A program made the translations under genes and the position numbers. Shown one piece after another: positions 7,839 to 17,058 of a DNA stretch of 64,000 nucleotides (within the stretch, counting starts at the first letter, position 1; every line of letters begins with the position of its first letter). The DNA is from Pseudomonas gingeri (GTDB taxonomy: Bacteria > Pseudomonadota > Gammaproteobacteria > Pseudomonadales > Pseudomonadaceae). A model generated the notes under the pieces. The model saw only the letters and a list, made by a program, of their open reading frames with translations. It searched no databases and had not been told where the DNA came from. Location: contig NZ_JACAOS010000021.1 in NCBI RefSeq assembly GCF_013386165.1, positions 62,768 through 126,767 of the forward strand, given 5' to 3'.

Positions 7839-9035
7839 TCAGGCCAGCGCCAATCGACGCTTTTGTTTGCTCGCCACTTTCCAGAAACTCAACAGCGCCA
7901 CCAGCGGCAGGGCACTGCCCAGGGCCATGATCGCCAGCCAGCCACCTTGTTCATACAGCACGCTGGCCAGGGCCGAGCCGCTGGCGCCACCGATGAAGAT
8001 GCTGGTCATGTACAAGGCATTCAGGCGACCCCGGCTGGCCGCGTCGAGGGCGTAGACCGAGCGCTGCCCGAGCACCATGTTCATTTGCACCGCGAAGTCC
8101 AGCAGCACACCGGTCACGGCCAGGCCGATCACACTGTAGGCCGGATGAATCAGCGCCGGGGCAAAGCTCAGGGTGGCCAGCAACATCGCCAGCCAGGACG
8201 CCCGATGCGTATGCCCGGCATCCGCCAGGCGACCGGCCAGTGGCGCGGCGAGGGCGCCCATCGCACCGACCAGGGCAAACAGGGCGATCTGCGATTGCGA
8301 CAGGCCATGGACCCGCGACAGTTCCAGCGGCACGGCGGTCCAGAACAGGCTGAAGGTGGCGAACATCAGGCCCTGGTACCAGGCGCGCTGGCGCAGCACC
8401 GGTTGGTCGCGGAACAGCTTGCCGAGCGAGCCCAGCAGTTGCCCGTAGGTGGCACTGTGGTTGGGCTGGCGTTTGGGCATGGTGGTGAGGATCACCAGCA
8501 TGATGAACAGCATCAGCACCGCTGCGGCGATAAACACCGTGCGCCAGCCAAAGTGGTCGGCGACCACACTGGACAGCGGTCGCGCCAGCAGGATGCCCAG
8601 CAGCAGGCCGCCCATGATTCCGCCGACCACACGCCCGCGTGATTCTTCAGGGGCCAGGTGGGCGGCCAGGGGAATGAGGATCTGCACTGACACCGAACTG
8701 AAGCCGATCAACAGCGACACCACCAGGAACACGCTGGGCTGTTGCGCCAGGCCGGCGGCCACCAGACTGACTACCGCGACCAGCGCGGTGCCGATCATCA
8801 GCTTGCGGTTTTCCAGCAGGTCACCCAGCGGCACCAGGAAGAACAGGCCCAGGGCATAGCCGATCTGGGTCAGGGACACGATCAGGCTGGCGCTGTGGGT
8901 GGAAATGCCGAGGTCCGGAGCGATGAGTTCGATGATCGGCTGGGCGTAGTAGATGTTGGCCACGATGGCGCCGCAGCAGAAGGCGAAGAGCATCACCAGG
9001 GCGCGGGTCATGACGGGAGCGGGGTGGGTATTCAT
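7839..9035 (-). CDS. MFS transporter (YnfM/NepI-like exporter)
   Basis: This 398-residue integral membrane protein has about twelve hydrophobic segments. It shows family landmarks such as YYAQPIIELIAPDLG at the first periplasmic loop, FLVPLGDLLENRKLM after helix 2 and ESRGRVVGGIMGG before helix 5. These suggest a drug- or metabolite-exporting MFS member. The ribosome binding site before the ATG at 9035 is weak, and a second in-frame ATG lies 24 bp inside. It diverges from the block A genes across a 312-bp gap. Confidence 0.85.
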   Translation of the reverse strand: MNTHPAPVMTRALVMLFAFCCGAIVANIYYAQPIIELIAPDLGISTHSASLIVSLTQIGYALGLFFLVPLGDLLENRKLMIGTALVAVVSLVAAGLAQQPSVFLVVSLLIGFSSVSVQILIPLAAHLAPEESRGRVVGGIMGGLLLGILLARPLSSVVADHFGWRTVFIAAAVLMLFIMLVILTTMPKRQPNHSATYGQLLGSLGKLFRDQPVLRQRAWYQGLMFATFSLFWTAVPLELSRVHGLSQSQIALFALVGAMGALAAPLAGRLADAGHTHRASWLAMLLATLSFAPALIHPAYSVIGLAVTGVLLDFAVQMNMVLGQRSVYALDAASRGRLNALYMTSIFIGGASGSALASVLYEQGGWLAIMALGSALPLVALLSFWKVASKQKRRLALA

Positions 9036-9215
9036 CAGCGAAGGCTCTGGAACGGACGGAAAGCGAGTCTAGACATTGCCGGGCGGCGGTGTAAGAGGCT
9101 CGCAGGCATAGTTGATATCAGCCATGTTGATTATTCGACGACCCTCGGGGGGAGTTGTTCGAAGATGTAACAACTTGGCCGTAGGCGTGCCCTGGATTTT
9201 TTAAATCTTATTTTT

Positions 9216-9228
9216 AATCAATGACTTG
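9216..9228. promoter_or_regulatory. IHF-like site AATCAATGACTTG
   Basis: The sequence fully matches the IHF consensus WATCAANNNNTTR. Its last ten bases, CAATGACTTG, recur at 28329-28338 at the same distance (60 bp start to start) from the downstream palindrome. Confidence 0.45.
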
Positions 9229-9278
9229 TCTTATAAGTCCGCGCATCCGTGGATTTTTCCAAGAGATTGCGATGTTAC

Positions 9279-9292
9279 TGAACACTTGTTTA
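9279..9292. promoter_or_regulatory. Putative TetR-type operator A (TGAACACTTGTTTA)
   Basis: This matches TGAAC-N4-GTTYA, the pattern also found at 28389, 30152 and 36174. It lies 56 bp before the crotonase ATG and overlaps the predicted -10 hexamer TTTAGT, a position suited to repression. Confidence 0.65.
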
Positions 9293-9347
9293 GTATCGGT
9301 TGCAGCGCTTCACCTCACGCTCAAAAACAATAAGACGAGGGCCCTTC

Positions 9348-10139
9348 ATGACCTCCCACCCGACACTGCTCAACGCGGTCGAGGCCGGCATCGCCCGGAT
9401 CACCCTCAACCGTCCCGAGCAACGCAATGCGCTGGACATTCCCACGCTCAAGGCACTGATCGAACTGCTGGATCGCTTCGACGCCGATCCGGCTGTCCGG
9501 GTGCTGGTGTTGACCGGCAGCGGCCGCAGCTTCTGCGCCGGTGCGGACCTGGCCGAATGGGCCGATGCCGAACGCCGTGGAATGCTCGAAAGCTATGGCT
9601 GGACCGAAACCGCCCACGTGCTGATGAATCGCCTGCACGACTTCAGCAAGCCGACCCTTGCCGCCATCAATGGCACGGCGGTGGGCGCCGGCATGGACCT
9701 GACCCTGTGCTGCGATTTCCGCCTGGCCGCGCAATCGGCGCGTTTCAAGGCCGGCTACACCAGCATGGCCTACTCGCCGGACGCCGGAGCCAGCTGGCAC
9801 CTGCCACGGCTGATCGGCACGGAACAGGCCAAGCGTCTTTTGTTCCTCGACGAACTCTGGAGCGCCGACCGTGCCCTGGCCTGTGGCCTGGTGAGCGAAG
9901 TCTGCGCCGATGAGCAACTGGCCGCCGCCACCACCGAGCTGGCCACCCGACTGGCGGCAGGCCCGACCTTCGCCTTTGCCCAGACCAAGCTGCTGATCCG
10001 CGACGGCGCCCAGCGCAACCTGGCTGAACAGCTCCAGGCCGAACAGGCCGCCGGCTTGCTCTGCGGCCGCAGCCGTGATGGCGCCGAAGCGCTGCAAGCC
10101 GCGGTGGAAAAACGCGCTCCTCATTTTATCGGCCAGTAA
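9348..10139 (+). CDS. Crotonase-family enzyme (PaaG-like, lacks hydratase glutamates)
   Basis: The start is taken at ATG 9348 behind GACGAGGG, giving 263 residues of the crotonase fold with the CoA and oxyanion-hole segments GRSFCAGADLAEW and AAINGTAVGAGMDLTL. In enoyl-CoA hydratases two Glu residues (rat Glu144 and Glu164) add water; here the first aligns with Asp (GAGMDL) and the second with Tyr (FKAGYTSM). The C-terminal GRSRDGAEALQAAVEKRAPHFIG resembles PaaG-type isomerases. It probably isomerises or otherwise transforms an unsaturated acyl-CoA rather than performing ordinary hydration. It is the first gene of an operon with an acyl-CoA dehydrogenase and an acyl-CoA synthetase. Confidence 0.82.
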   Translation: MTSHPTLLNAVEAGIARITLNRPEQRNALDIPTLKALIELLDRFDADPAVRVLVLTGSGRSFCAGADLAEWADAERRGMLESYGWTETAHVLMNRLHDFSKPTLAAINGTAVGAGMDLTLCCDFRLAAQSARFKAGYTSMAYSPDAGASWHLPRLIGTEQAKRLLFLDELWSADRALACGLVSEVCADEQLAAATTELATRLAAGPTFAFAQTKLLIRDGAQRNLAEQLQAEQAAGLLCGRSRDGAEALQAAVEKRAPHFIGQ

Positions 10140-10157
10140 CCGAACAGCAGGTACCCC

Positions 10158-11318
10158 ATGAATTTCCAACTGACCCAAGAGCAGGACATGCTGGTGGACG
10201 CGGTGCGCAGCTTTGTCGAGAAAGAGCTGCTGCCCCATGAAGAAGCCGTTGACCGTGCCGATGCCGTGTCGCCGGAGCTGGCCGCGCAGATTCGCGCCAA
10301 GGCCATTGCGGCGGGCTTCTATGCCTTCAACATGCCGGAAGAAGTCGGCGGTGGCGGGCTCGACTACCTGTCCCAGGCCTTGATCGAGCGTGAGTTGTCC
10401 AAGGTGTCCTGGGCACTCCATGTGTTTGTCGCGCGCCCGTCGAAGATCCTGATGGCCTGCACCGGTGCGCAGATCGAAGACTACCTGTTGCCCTGCGTGC
10501 GCGGTGAAAAGGTCGATTGTTTCGCCCTGACTGAACCCGGCGCCGGTTCCGATGCCAATGCGATCAAGACCCGCGCGGTGCGCGCTGGCGATGATTTCGT
10601 CCTCAACGGCAGCAAGCATTTTATCAGCCATGCCGGGCACGCGGACTTCGCCATCGTTTTCGCCGTGACCGACACCTACGAACACAGCGGTCGCAAACGC
10701 AATGCCGTGACCTCGTTCCTGGTGGACCGCGACACCCCCGGCATGACCATTCGCCGTGGCCCGAAATGTGTGAGCAATCGGGGTTATCACACCAGTGAAA
10801 TCTTCTTCGACGACTGCCGTGTCCCTGCAGCCAAAGTCCTCGGTGAAATCGGCAAGGGCTGGGACGTCGCCAATGCCTGGCTGACCGCCGGGCGGGTGAT
10901 GGTCGCCGCCAACTGCGTCGGCCAGGCCCAGCGGGCACTGGATGTGGCGTTGCAATGGTCGGCCGATCGCAAGCAGTTCGGCCAGGCCATCGGCACCTAC
11001 CAGGGCATCGCCTTCAAGCTGGCGGACATGGCCACGGAAATCCGCGCCGCTGAACTGATGACCCTGCACACCGCCTGGAAAATGGACCAGGGCACCATGA
11101 CCGACGGCGAGGCCGGTATGGCCAAACTGTTTGCCAGCGAAGTGCTGGGGCGGGCCGCCGACGAAGCGGTGCAGATTTTCGGCGGCATGGGCCTGATGGA
11201 CGAAGGACCGGTGGAGCGAATCTGGCGCAATGCGCGGATCGAACGGATCTGGGAAGGCACCTCGGAAATCCAGCGTCACATCATTTCCCGTGAACTGCTG
11301 CGGCCGCTGCTGCGCTGA
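10158..11318 (+). CDS. Acyl-CoA dehydrogenase
   Basis: This FAD flavoprotein of 386 residues has normal family length. FALTEPGAGSDANAIKT is the FAD/substrate signature, WGTSEI-type motifs follow as WEGTSEIQRHIISRELL, and the Glu in WEGT is the expected catalytic base. It introduces an alpha-beta double bond into an acyl-CoA and passes electrons to ETF. The gene begins 18 bp after the crotonase and 20 bp before the synthetase, so the three are one transcription unit. Overall it resembles short-chain or CaiA-like members, but chain length cannot be fixed. Confidence 0.9.
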   Translation: MNFQLTQEQDMLVDAVRSFVEKELLPHEEAVDRADAVSPELAAQIRAKAIAAGFYAFNMPEEVGGGGLDYLSQALIERELSKVSWALHVFVARPSKILMACTGAQIEDYLLPCVRGEKVDCFALTEPGAGSDANAIKTRAVRAGDDFVLNGSKHFISHAGHADFAIVFAVTDTYEHSGRKRNAVTSFLVDRDTPGMTIRRGPKCVSNRGYHTSEIFFDDCRVPAAKVLGEIGKGWDVANAWLTAGRVMVAANCVGQAQRALDVALQWSADRKQFGQAIGTYQGIAFKLADMATEIRAAELMTLHTAWKMDQGTMTDGEAGMAKLFASEVLGRAADEAVQIFGGMGLMDEGPVERIWRNARIERIWEGTSEIQRHIISRELLRPLLR

Positions 11319-11338
11319 TTGGACCAGGAGAAGACACT

Positions 11339-13441
11339 ATGTCCAGCCGAGAAGGGTCCATCAGGGACAATCTCAAGCGCCTGCTTGCGCCGCGTCACCT
11401 GGCGTTCGTTGGCGGACGCAGCATGGCGCGGGCGTTCAAGCGCTGCGCCGACGGCGGTTTCCAGGGCCAGATGTGGTTGGTCAACCCGCAGCATGCCGAA
11501 CTCGACGGGATTCCCTGCGTGGCATCGGTCGCGCAGCTGCCCTGTGGGCCCGATGCGGTCTTTATCGCCACCAACCGTGAGCTGACCCTGACCTGTGTCG
11601 CCGAACTGGCGGCCAGGGGCGCGGGCGGAGCGATCTGTTATGCCTCCGGTTTTGCCGAAACCGGCGAAGCGGGGCAGGCCCTGCAGGAACAACTGCTGCG
11701 GGCGGCGGGCCAGATGGCGCTGCTCGGACCCAACTGCTACGGCTTGCTCGACTACCTGCACAATGTCGCCCTGTGGCCGGTGGCCCACGGCGGCCAGACG
11801 GTGGAGAAGGGCGTGGCGGTGCTGACCCAGAGCGGCAACTTCGCCTACAACCTGTCCATGAGCGACCGTTCGTTGCCCCTGGCCTATATGGCCTCGGTGG
11901 GTAATCAGGCGCAACTGGGCGTAGCCGAATTGATGGACGTGCTGCTCGATGAGCCACGGGTCACCGCCATTGGCTTGCACCTGGAAGGTTTGAAAAACGT
12001 CCAGGGCTTTGCCCGGGCCGCGTACAAGGCGCTGGAGCAAGGGATTCCGGTGATCGCCTTGAAAACCGGGGTGTCGCAGATCGGTGCCGAGCTGGCCCTC
12101 AGTCACACCAGCTCCCTGGCCGGCTCCGATGCGCTGTATGACAGTCTGTTCGAGCGTCTCGGGGTGATCCGGGTCAGTGGCCCGGTGAGTTTTGTCGAAA
12201 CCCTCAAGGCCGCGGCCTGCGGTCATTTACCGCAAGGACCGAGTCTGATCGGGCTGGCCTGCTCCGGTGGCGATGCCGGGCTGATCGCCGACTATGCCGA
12301 GGGCAATGGCCTGACCTTGCCCGCGCTGGATGAAGGGCAACGTCGCGAGCTGGCGCAGGTGCTGCCCAGCTACGCGAATTTGGTCAACCCGCTGGATTTC
12401 ACCACGGCGATCTGGGGCGATCGCGAGGCCCTGGAGCAGATGCTGGAAACGGCTTTGCGTACCCCGGCCGATGCCGCCTTGTTGGTCCTCGATTACCCGG
12501 CGCAATTTACCGGTGAACGCAAGGAGTGCGACCTCTTGCTGGAGCTGTATTGCGAGTGCCTGGCGCGGCATGGCAAGAGCGGATTCGTCGCCTCGGCTTT
12601 TCCCGAATTGCTCCCGGCCCACGCTCGTGAGCGTCTGCATGCCCATGGCGTGCCGGCGCTGCAAGGGGTGGAGGATGGGCTGGCGGCCTGGGGCCGGATC
12701 GCCCATTACCGTCGCCGCCGTGAGGCGTTGTTGGCGGGCGGCGAGGCCGCGTTGGCGCTGGTTTGCCCTGGGGCTGTCGCGGGTAGCGGACGGCTGCTGG
12801 ACGAGTGGCAATCCAAGCAGGCCCTGCGGCCCTTCGGCTTGCCGTTGCCCGAAGCCCGGTTGTGCCGTCCGGAGCAGGCTGTGGCCGAGGCGCGCAGCCT
12901 GGGTTATCCGCTGGTCCTCAAGGTGGTCAGTGCCGATCTGCCGCACAAGACCGAGGCGGGTGGCGTCGCCCTCAACCTCAAGGACGAGGCGGCGTTGCAG
13001 GCGGCGCTCGAGACGATGCGCGGCAACCTGGCCCGGCATGCGCCGGAGCTGGTCTTCGATCAGCTGCTGCTGGAGCGTATGGCCCCGCCACCGTTGGCGG
13101 AGCTGATCGTCGGCATCAAGCGCGAAGCCGGTTTCGGTCTGGCGTTGGTGATTGGTGCCGGGGGGATTCTGGTGGAATTGCTCAAGGACAGTTGCAGCCT
13201 GTTGCTGCCGACCACCGACCAGGCCATTCACCAGGCGCTGCTGGGCTTGCGCTGTGCACCGCTGCTGAGCGGCTTTCGCGGCGGCCCCGCGGTGGACATG
13301 CCGGCCTTGGTCCAGGCGATTCGCGCCGTGGCGGATTACGCCTGCGAGAACGCCGAATCGCTGCTGGAGCTGGATGTGAATCCACTGCTGGTCAACGCCG
13401 AGGGTGCGGTGGCGGTGGATGCCTTGATCCGTTTGGCTTGA
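11339..13441 (+). CDS. ADP-forming acetate--CoA ligase family protein
   Basis: The 700 residues are arranged as an N-terminal CoA-binding Rossmann domain (LAFVGGRSMARAF), two succinyl-CoA-ligase-like domains (VLTQSGNFAYNLS; ALSHTSSLAGSDALYD) and a C-terminal ATP-grasp domain (YPLVLKVVSADLPHKTEAGG, VGIKREAGFG). This is the single-chain ADP-forming acyl-CoA synthetase layout, which activates a carboxylic acid with ATP and CoA through a phosphohistidine. With the dehydrogenase and crotonase upstream it would start a short CoA-thioester degradation route. AGGAGAAG precedes the ATG. Confidence 0.9.
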   Translation: MSSREGSIRDNLKRLLAPRHLAFVGGRSMARAFKRCADGGFQGQMWLVNPQHAELDGIPCVASVAQLPCGPDAVFIATNRELTLTCVAELAARGAGGAICYASGFAETGEAGQALQEQLLRAAGQMALLGPNCYGLLDYLHNVALWPVAHGGQTVEKGVAVLTQSGNFAYNLSMSDRSLPLAYMASVGNQAQLGVAELMDVLLDEPRVTAIGLHLEGLKNVQGFARAAYKALEQGIPVIALKTGVSQIGAELALSHTSSLAGSDALYDSLFERLGVIRVSGPVSFVETLKAAACGHLPQGPSLIGLACSGGDAGLIADYAEGNGLTLPALDEGQRRELAQVLPSYANLVNPLDFTTAIWGDREALEQMLETALRTPADAALLVLDYPAQFTGERKECDLLLELYCECLARHGKSGFVASAFPELLPAHARERLHAHGVPALQGVEDGLAAWGRIAHYRRRREALLAGGEAALALVCPGAVAGSGRLLDEWQSKQALRPFGLPLPEARLCRPEQAVAEARSLGYPLVLKVVSADLPHKTEAGGVALNLKDEAALQAALETMRGNLARHAPELVFDQLLLERMAPPPLAELIVGIKREAGFGLALVIGAGGILVELLKDSCSLLLPTTDQAIHQALLGLRCAPLLSGFRGGPAVDMPALVQAIRAVADYACENAESLLELDVNPLLVNAEGAVAVDALIRLA

Positions 13442-13467
13442 GACGCTTTTGAAAGGCCGCCACCGAA

Positions 13468-13559
13468 CCTTGTAGGAGCCGAGCTTGCTCGCGATAGCGT
13501 CCGCAAGATCGACGCCAGACTTGCCGGCCTCATCGCGAGCAAGCTCGGCTCCTACAAGG
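13468..13559. repeat. REPIN: inverted pair of REP sequences
   Basis: Two 28-bp arms (13468-13495 and 13532-13559) are exact reverse complements, containing GTAGGAGCCGAGCTTGCTCG, with a 36-bp spacer. This is the fluorescens-group REP doublet. It lies between the acyl-CoA synthetase and the ABC binding protein gene. Confidence 0.92.
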
Positions 13560-13646
13560 ACCGTGGTCATCCGAAGGAACGGGGATTTACCGTAATACCG
13601 AATCAGCAAACGAACCCTTTTCCCGCAACGCAACTGGGGTAATTCG

Positions 13647-15248
13647 ATGAGCGATAATAACAACAAGATTCCTCAACTTTCCCACGGCCTCTCGCTGGAG
13701 CGCCGCGACTTTCTCAAGCTCGGCGCCGTTGCCGGGCTGGCCGGCGCCGCCGTTTCCATGGGCTTTCCACTGAGCGCCTGGGCTGCCGATGCCACGCCCA
13801 AACCCGGTGGCACCCTGCGCCTGGGCCTGGCCGGCGGCAGCACCTCCGACTCCTACGATCCCGGTTCCTGGAGCGACACCTTCACCTTTGTCGGCTTCTC
13901 GGCCATCTACAACACCCTGGTGGAAATCGCCGTGGACGGTTCCGCCATCCCGGAACTGGCGCAAAGCTGGGAGTCCTCGGCGGATGCGCGGATCTGGACC
14001 TTCAAGCTGCGCCCCGGGGTGCAATTCCACAACGGCAAGCCCCTGGCCGTCGACGACGTGATCGCCTCGATCGAGCATCACCTCGGCGAGAAGTCCACCT
14101 CCGCGGCCAAGACCGTCCTCGGCGAAGTGCTCGCGGTACGCGCCGCCGGCAACGACAGCGTGGCCTTCGAACTGCACTCGGGCAACGCCGACTTCCCCTA
14201 TGTGGTCGCCGACTATCACCTGGTGATCATGCCCGCCAAGGATGGCCTGGCCGACTGGCGCGCCGGCGTCGGCACCAGCGGTTATCGCCTCAAGTCCTTC
14301 GAGCCCGGCGTGCGCATGGCCCTGGAACGCAACAGCGGTTACTGGAAAGCTGGTCGCGCGCATTTCGATGCGGCGGAGCTGCTGGCGATCTCCGACGGCG
14401 CGGCGCGGATCAACGCGCTGATCACCGGGCAAGTCGATGTGATCAACAAGGTCGATCTGAAGACCGTCGGCCTGCTCAAGCGCAACCCGAACATGGTCAT
14501 CGAGGAAACCAAGGGCGCCCAGCAATACACCTTCCCGATGCTCTGCGACAGCGACCCGTTCAAGAACAACGATATCCGTATGGCGATGAAACACGGCATC
14601 GACCGCGAAGCCCTGCTCGCGTCGGTACTCAAGGGCTACGGCGCGGTGGGCAACGACCATCCGATCCAACCCGGCAGCCGTTTCCTCAATACCCAGCTGG
14701 CGCAGCGAAAATACGATCCCGAGCAGGCGAAGTTCTACCTGCGCAAAGCCGGGGTGGATTCGCTCAAGGTCCGCCTGCAAGCCAGCGATGCGGCCTATTC
14801 CGGGGCGGTGGATGCCTCGGTGCTGTTCAAGGAACAGGCCAAGGCGGGCGGTATCGACATCGACGTGGTGCGCGAGCCGGCGGACGGGTTCTTCTCCAAT
14901 GTCTGGAACAAGCAGCCGTTCACCACCTCTTTCTGGTACAGCAGCCTGACCGCCGACCGCATGTTCAGCATCGGCTATGCCAAGGGCGCGGCCTGGAACG
15001 AATCCCACTGGGACAACCCGCGCTTCAACGTCCTGCTCAACCAGGCCCGGGGCGAACTCAATGACCCGTTGCGGCGCGAGATGTACAACGAAATGCAGGC
15101 GATCTGTCGCGACGATTGCGGCGCGATCATCCCGCTGTTCGCCAGCTCCGTGGCGGCGCGTTCGACCCGCGTGGCCCACGGCGGGCTCACCGCGCCTTAT
15201 GGCGAACTGGATGGCTTGCGGCTGATCGAGCGCTGGTGGCAGGCCTGA
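13647..15248 (+). CDS. ABC transporter substrate-binding protein, peptide family 5, Tat signal
   Basis: This 533-residue binding protein of the DppA/OppA family has a twin-arginine signal: ERRDFLKLGAVAGLAGAA near residues 18-35 and AWA before the mature start. The mature part has the family features ELAQSWESSADARIWTFKLR and GVQFHNGKPLAVDDVIASIEHH. Tat export of a solute-binding protein means it folds before export. It is the first gene of a complete importer with two permeases and a two-domain ATPase. Family 5 proteins bind peptides, opines, nickel or other solutes, so the ligand is open. Confidence 0.9.
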   Translation: MSDNNNKIPQLSHGLSLERRDFLKLGAVAGLAGAAVSMGFPLSAWAADATPKPGGTLRLGLAGGSTSDSYDPGSWSDTFTFVGFSAIYNTLVEIAVDGSAIPELAQSWESSADARIWTFKLRPGVQFHNGKPLAVDDVIASIEHHLGEKSTSAAKTVLGEVLAVRAAGNDSVAFELHSGNADFPYVVADYHLVIMPAKDGLADWRAGVGTSGYRLKSFEPGVRMALERNSGYWKAGRAHFDAAELLAISDGAARINALITGQVDVINKVDLKTVGLLKRNPNMVIEETKGAQQYTFPMLCDSDPFKNNDIRMAMKHGIDREALLASVLKGYGAVGNDHPIQPGSRFLNTQLAQRKYDPEQAKFYLRKAGVDSLKVRLQASDAAYSGAVDASVLFKEQAKAGGIDIDVVREPADGFFSNVWNKQPFTTSFWYSSLTADRMFSIGYAKGAAWNESHWDNPRFNVLLNQARGELNDPLRREMYNEMQAICRDDCGAIIPLFASSVAARSTRVAHGGLTAPYGELDGLRLIERWWQA

Positions 15249-15262
15249 GGCGGGAGCGCGAG

Positions 15263-16222
15263 ATGAACAGCATTCTGAAGTTGCTGTCCCAGCGCCTGGC
15301 GCTGGGGCTGCTGTCGTTGTTCGCGGTGTCGGTGATCATCTTCCTGGCGGTGGGGCTGCTGCCGGGGGATATCGCCCAGGCCATGCTCGGGCAGTCGGCG
15401 ACCCCGCAAACCCTGGCGGCGTTCCGCACCCAACTGGGCCTGGACCAGCCGCCATTCTGGCGTTTCGTGCACTGGGTCGGGCATCTTTTGCGGGGTGACC
15501 TGGGCACGTCGCTGGCCAACCAGCGGCCCATCGCCGAACTGGTCGGCGGCCGTCTGGGCAACACCCTGTGCCTGGCTGGCCTGGCGGCGTTGGTGTCGGT
15601 GCCCCTGGCGCTGTTGCTGGGGATGCTCGCCGCGTTGTATCGCAATTCGTGGTTCGACCGGCTACTTAATACCCTGGCCCTGAGTGCAGTGTCGTTCCCT
15701 GAGTTTTTCGTCGCTTACCTGTTGATCCTGTTGTTCTCGGTCAAGCTCGGCTGGCTGCCGAGCCTATCGAACCTGCCGCCGGATGCCTCCTTCGGCACAC
15801 TGCTGGAGCGCTCGGTGTTGCCGGTGGCGACCCTGAGCCTGGTGGTGGTCGCGCAGATGATGCGCATGACCCGTGCCGCGCTGATCAACCTGCTGGCCAG
15901 CCCCTATATCGAAATGGCCCGGCTCAAGGGCATCAGCCAGGGCCGGATCATCTTTCGCCACGCCTTGCCCAATGCCCTGGCGCCCATCGTCAATGTGGTC
16001 GCGCTGAACCTGGCGTACCTGGTGGTGGGGGTGGTGGTGGTCGAAGTGGTGTTCGTCTATCCGGGCCTGGGGCAGTTGCTGGTGGACTCGGTGGCCAAGC
16101 GCGATATCCCGGTGGTCCAGGCCTGTAGCCTGATTTTCGCCGCGACCTACATCGTGCTCAACACCCTGGCCGACGTGCTGTCCATCGCCAGCAATCCACG
16201 CCTGATGCATCCGAAGGGGTAA
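15263..16222 (+). CDS. ABC transporter permease, DppB-like
   Basis: I place the start at ATG 15263 behind a GGGAGCG ribosome site, 14 bp after the binding protein gene, which gives 319 residues starting MNSILKLLSQRLALGLLSLF. It has about six membrane helices and the EAA-loop region YIEMARLKGISQGRIIFRHALPNAL that contacts the ATPase. It is the first of the two membrane subunits of the peptide-type importer. Confidence 0.92.
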   Translation: MNSILKLLSQRLALGLLSLFAVSVIIFLAVGLLPGDIAQAMLGQSATPQTLAAFRTQLGLDQPPFWRFVHWVGHLLRGDLGTSLANQRPIAELVGGRLGNTLCLAGLAALVSVPLALLLGMLAALYRNSWFDRLLNTLALSAVSFPEFFVAYLLILLFSVKLGWLPSLSNLPPDASFGTLLERSVLPVATLSLVVVAQMMRMTRAALINLLASPYIEMARLKGISQGRIIFRHALPNALAPIVNVVALNLAYLVVGVVVVEVVFVYPGLGQLLVDSVAKRDIPVVQACSLIFAATYIVLNTLADVLSIASNPRLMHPKG

Positions 16223-16225
16223 CCC

Positions 16226-17056
16226 ATGAAGTCCGTATTCAAAGAGCTGATCCGAGCGCCCTGGAGTGCGAAATTCGGTTTCTGCGTGATTGTCCTGTAT
16301 GTCGCGGTGGCGCTGTTGGCCCCGCACCTGGCGCCCTATGGCGAAACCCAGGTGGTCGGCGAGGGCTTTGCGGCCTGGGGCACGCAGTTTCCGCTGGGCA
16401 CCGATAACCTCGGGCGCGACATGCTCAGCCGCCTGCTCTATGGCGCTCGCAATACCGTGGGCATCGCCTTTCTGACCACCTTGCTGGCGTTTCTGCTGGG
16501 CGGCCTGTCCGGCCTGATCGCGGCGCTCAAGGGCGGTTGGGTCGATATGGGCCTGTCGCGACTGGTGGATATTCTCATGGCGATTCCGCAACTGATCTTT
16601 GCCTTGCTGATCCTCAGTGTGGTGGGCACCACCGCGACCTCGCTGGTGCTGGTGATCGCGCTGCTGGATTCGACCCGGGTGTTCCGCCTGGCGCGGGCGG
16701 TGGCGATGAACGTGGTGGTCCAGGACTTTGTCGAGGCGGCCCGGTTGCGGGGCGAGGGCACGGTCTGGCTGGTGACCCGGGAGATCCTGCCCAACGCCGC
16801 GGCACCGCTGATCGCCGAGTTCGGCCTGCGCTTCTGCTTCGTCTTCCTGTTTATCAGTGCGCTGTCGTTTCTCGGCCTGGGCATCCAGCCGCCGACCGCC
16901 GACTGGGGCAGCATGGTGCGCGACAACGCGGTGCTGATCACCTTCGGCGACCTCACGCCGTTGCTCCCGGCATTGGCGGTGGCGTTGCTCACGGTGGGGG
17001 TCAATTTTGTCGTCGACTGGATGCTCTATCGCTCCAGCGGGCTGAAGGAATGTTGA
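16226..17056 (+). CDS. ABC transporter permease, DppC-like
   Basis: The protein has 276 residues with an N-terminal helix, the conserved FPLGTDNLGRDMLSRLLYGAR segment of DppC-type permeases, and the EAA loop DFVEAARLRGEGTVWLVTREILPNA. It begins 3 bp after the previous permease gene with AAGGGG as ribosome site and pairs with it to form the channel. Confidence 0.92.
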   Translation: MKSVFKELIRAPWSAKFGFCVIVLYVAVALLAPHLAPYGETQVVGEGFAAWGTQFPLGTDNLGRDMLSRLLYGARNTVGIAFLTTLLAFLLGGLSGLIAALKGGWVDMGLSRLVDILMAIPQLIFALLILSVVGTTATSLVLVIALLDSTRVFRLARAVAMNVVVQDFVEAARLRGEGTVWLVTREILPNAAAPLIAEFGLRFCFVFLFISALSFLGLGIQPPTADWGSMVRDNAVLITFGDLTPLLPALAVALLTVGVNFVVDWMLYRSSGLKEC

Positions 17057-17058
17057 GC

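Larger units (their letters stand above)
9036..9347. promoter_or_regulatory. 312-bp divergent intergenic region with block A promoter
   Basis: No gene fits here. The half nearest the crotonase is AT-rich. It holds an IHF-like site (9216-9228), a TGAAC-N4-GTTYA palindrome (9279-9292) and a plausible promoter with -35 TTGCGA and -10 TTTAGT 16 bp apart, the palindrome lying in and over the spacer. The same arrangement recurs upstream of the gene at 28454. Confidence 0.6.
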
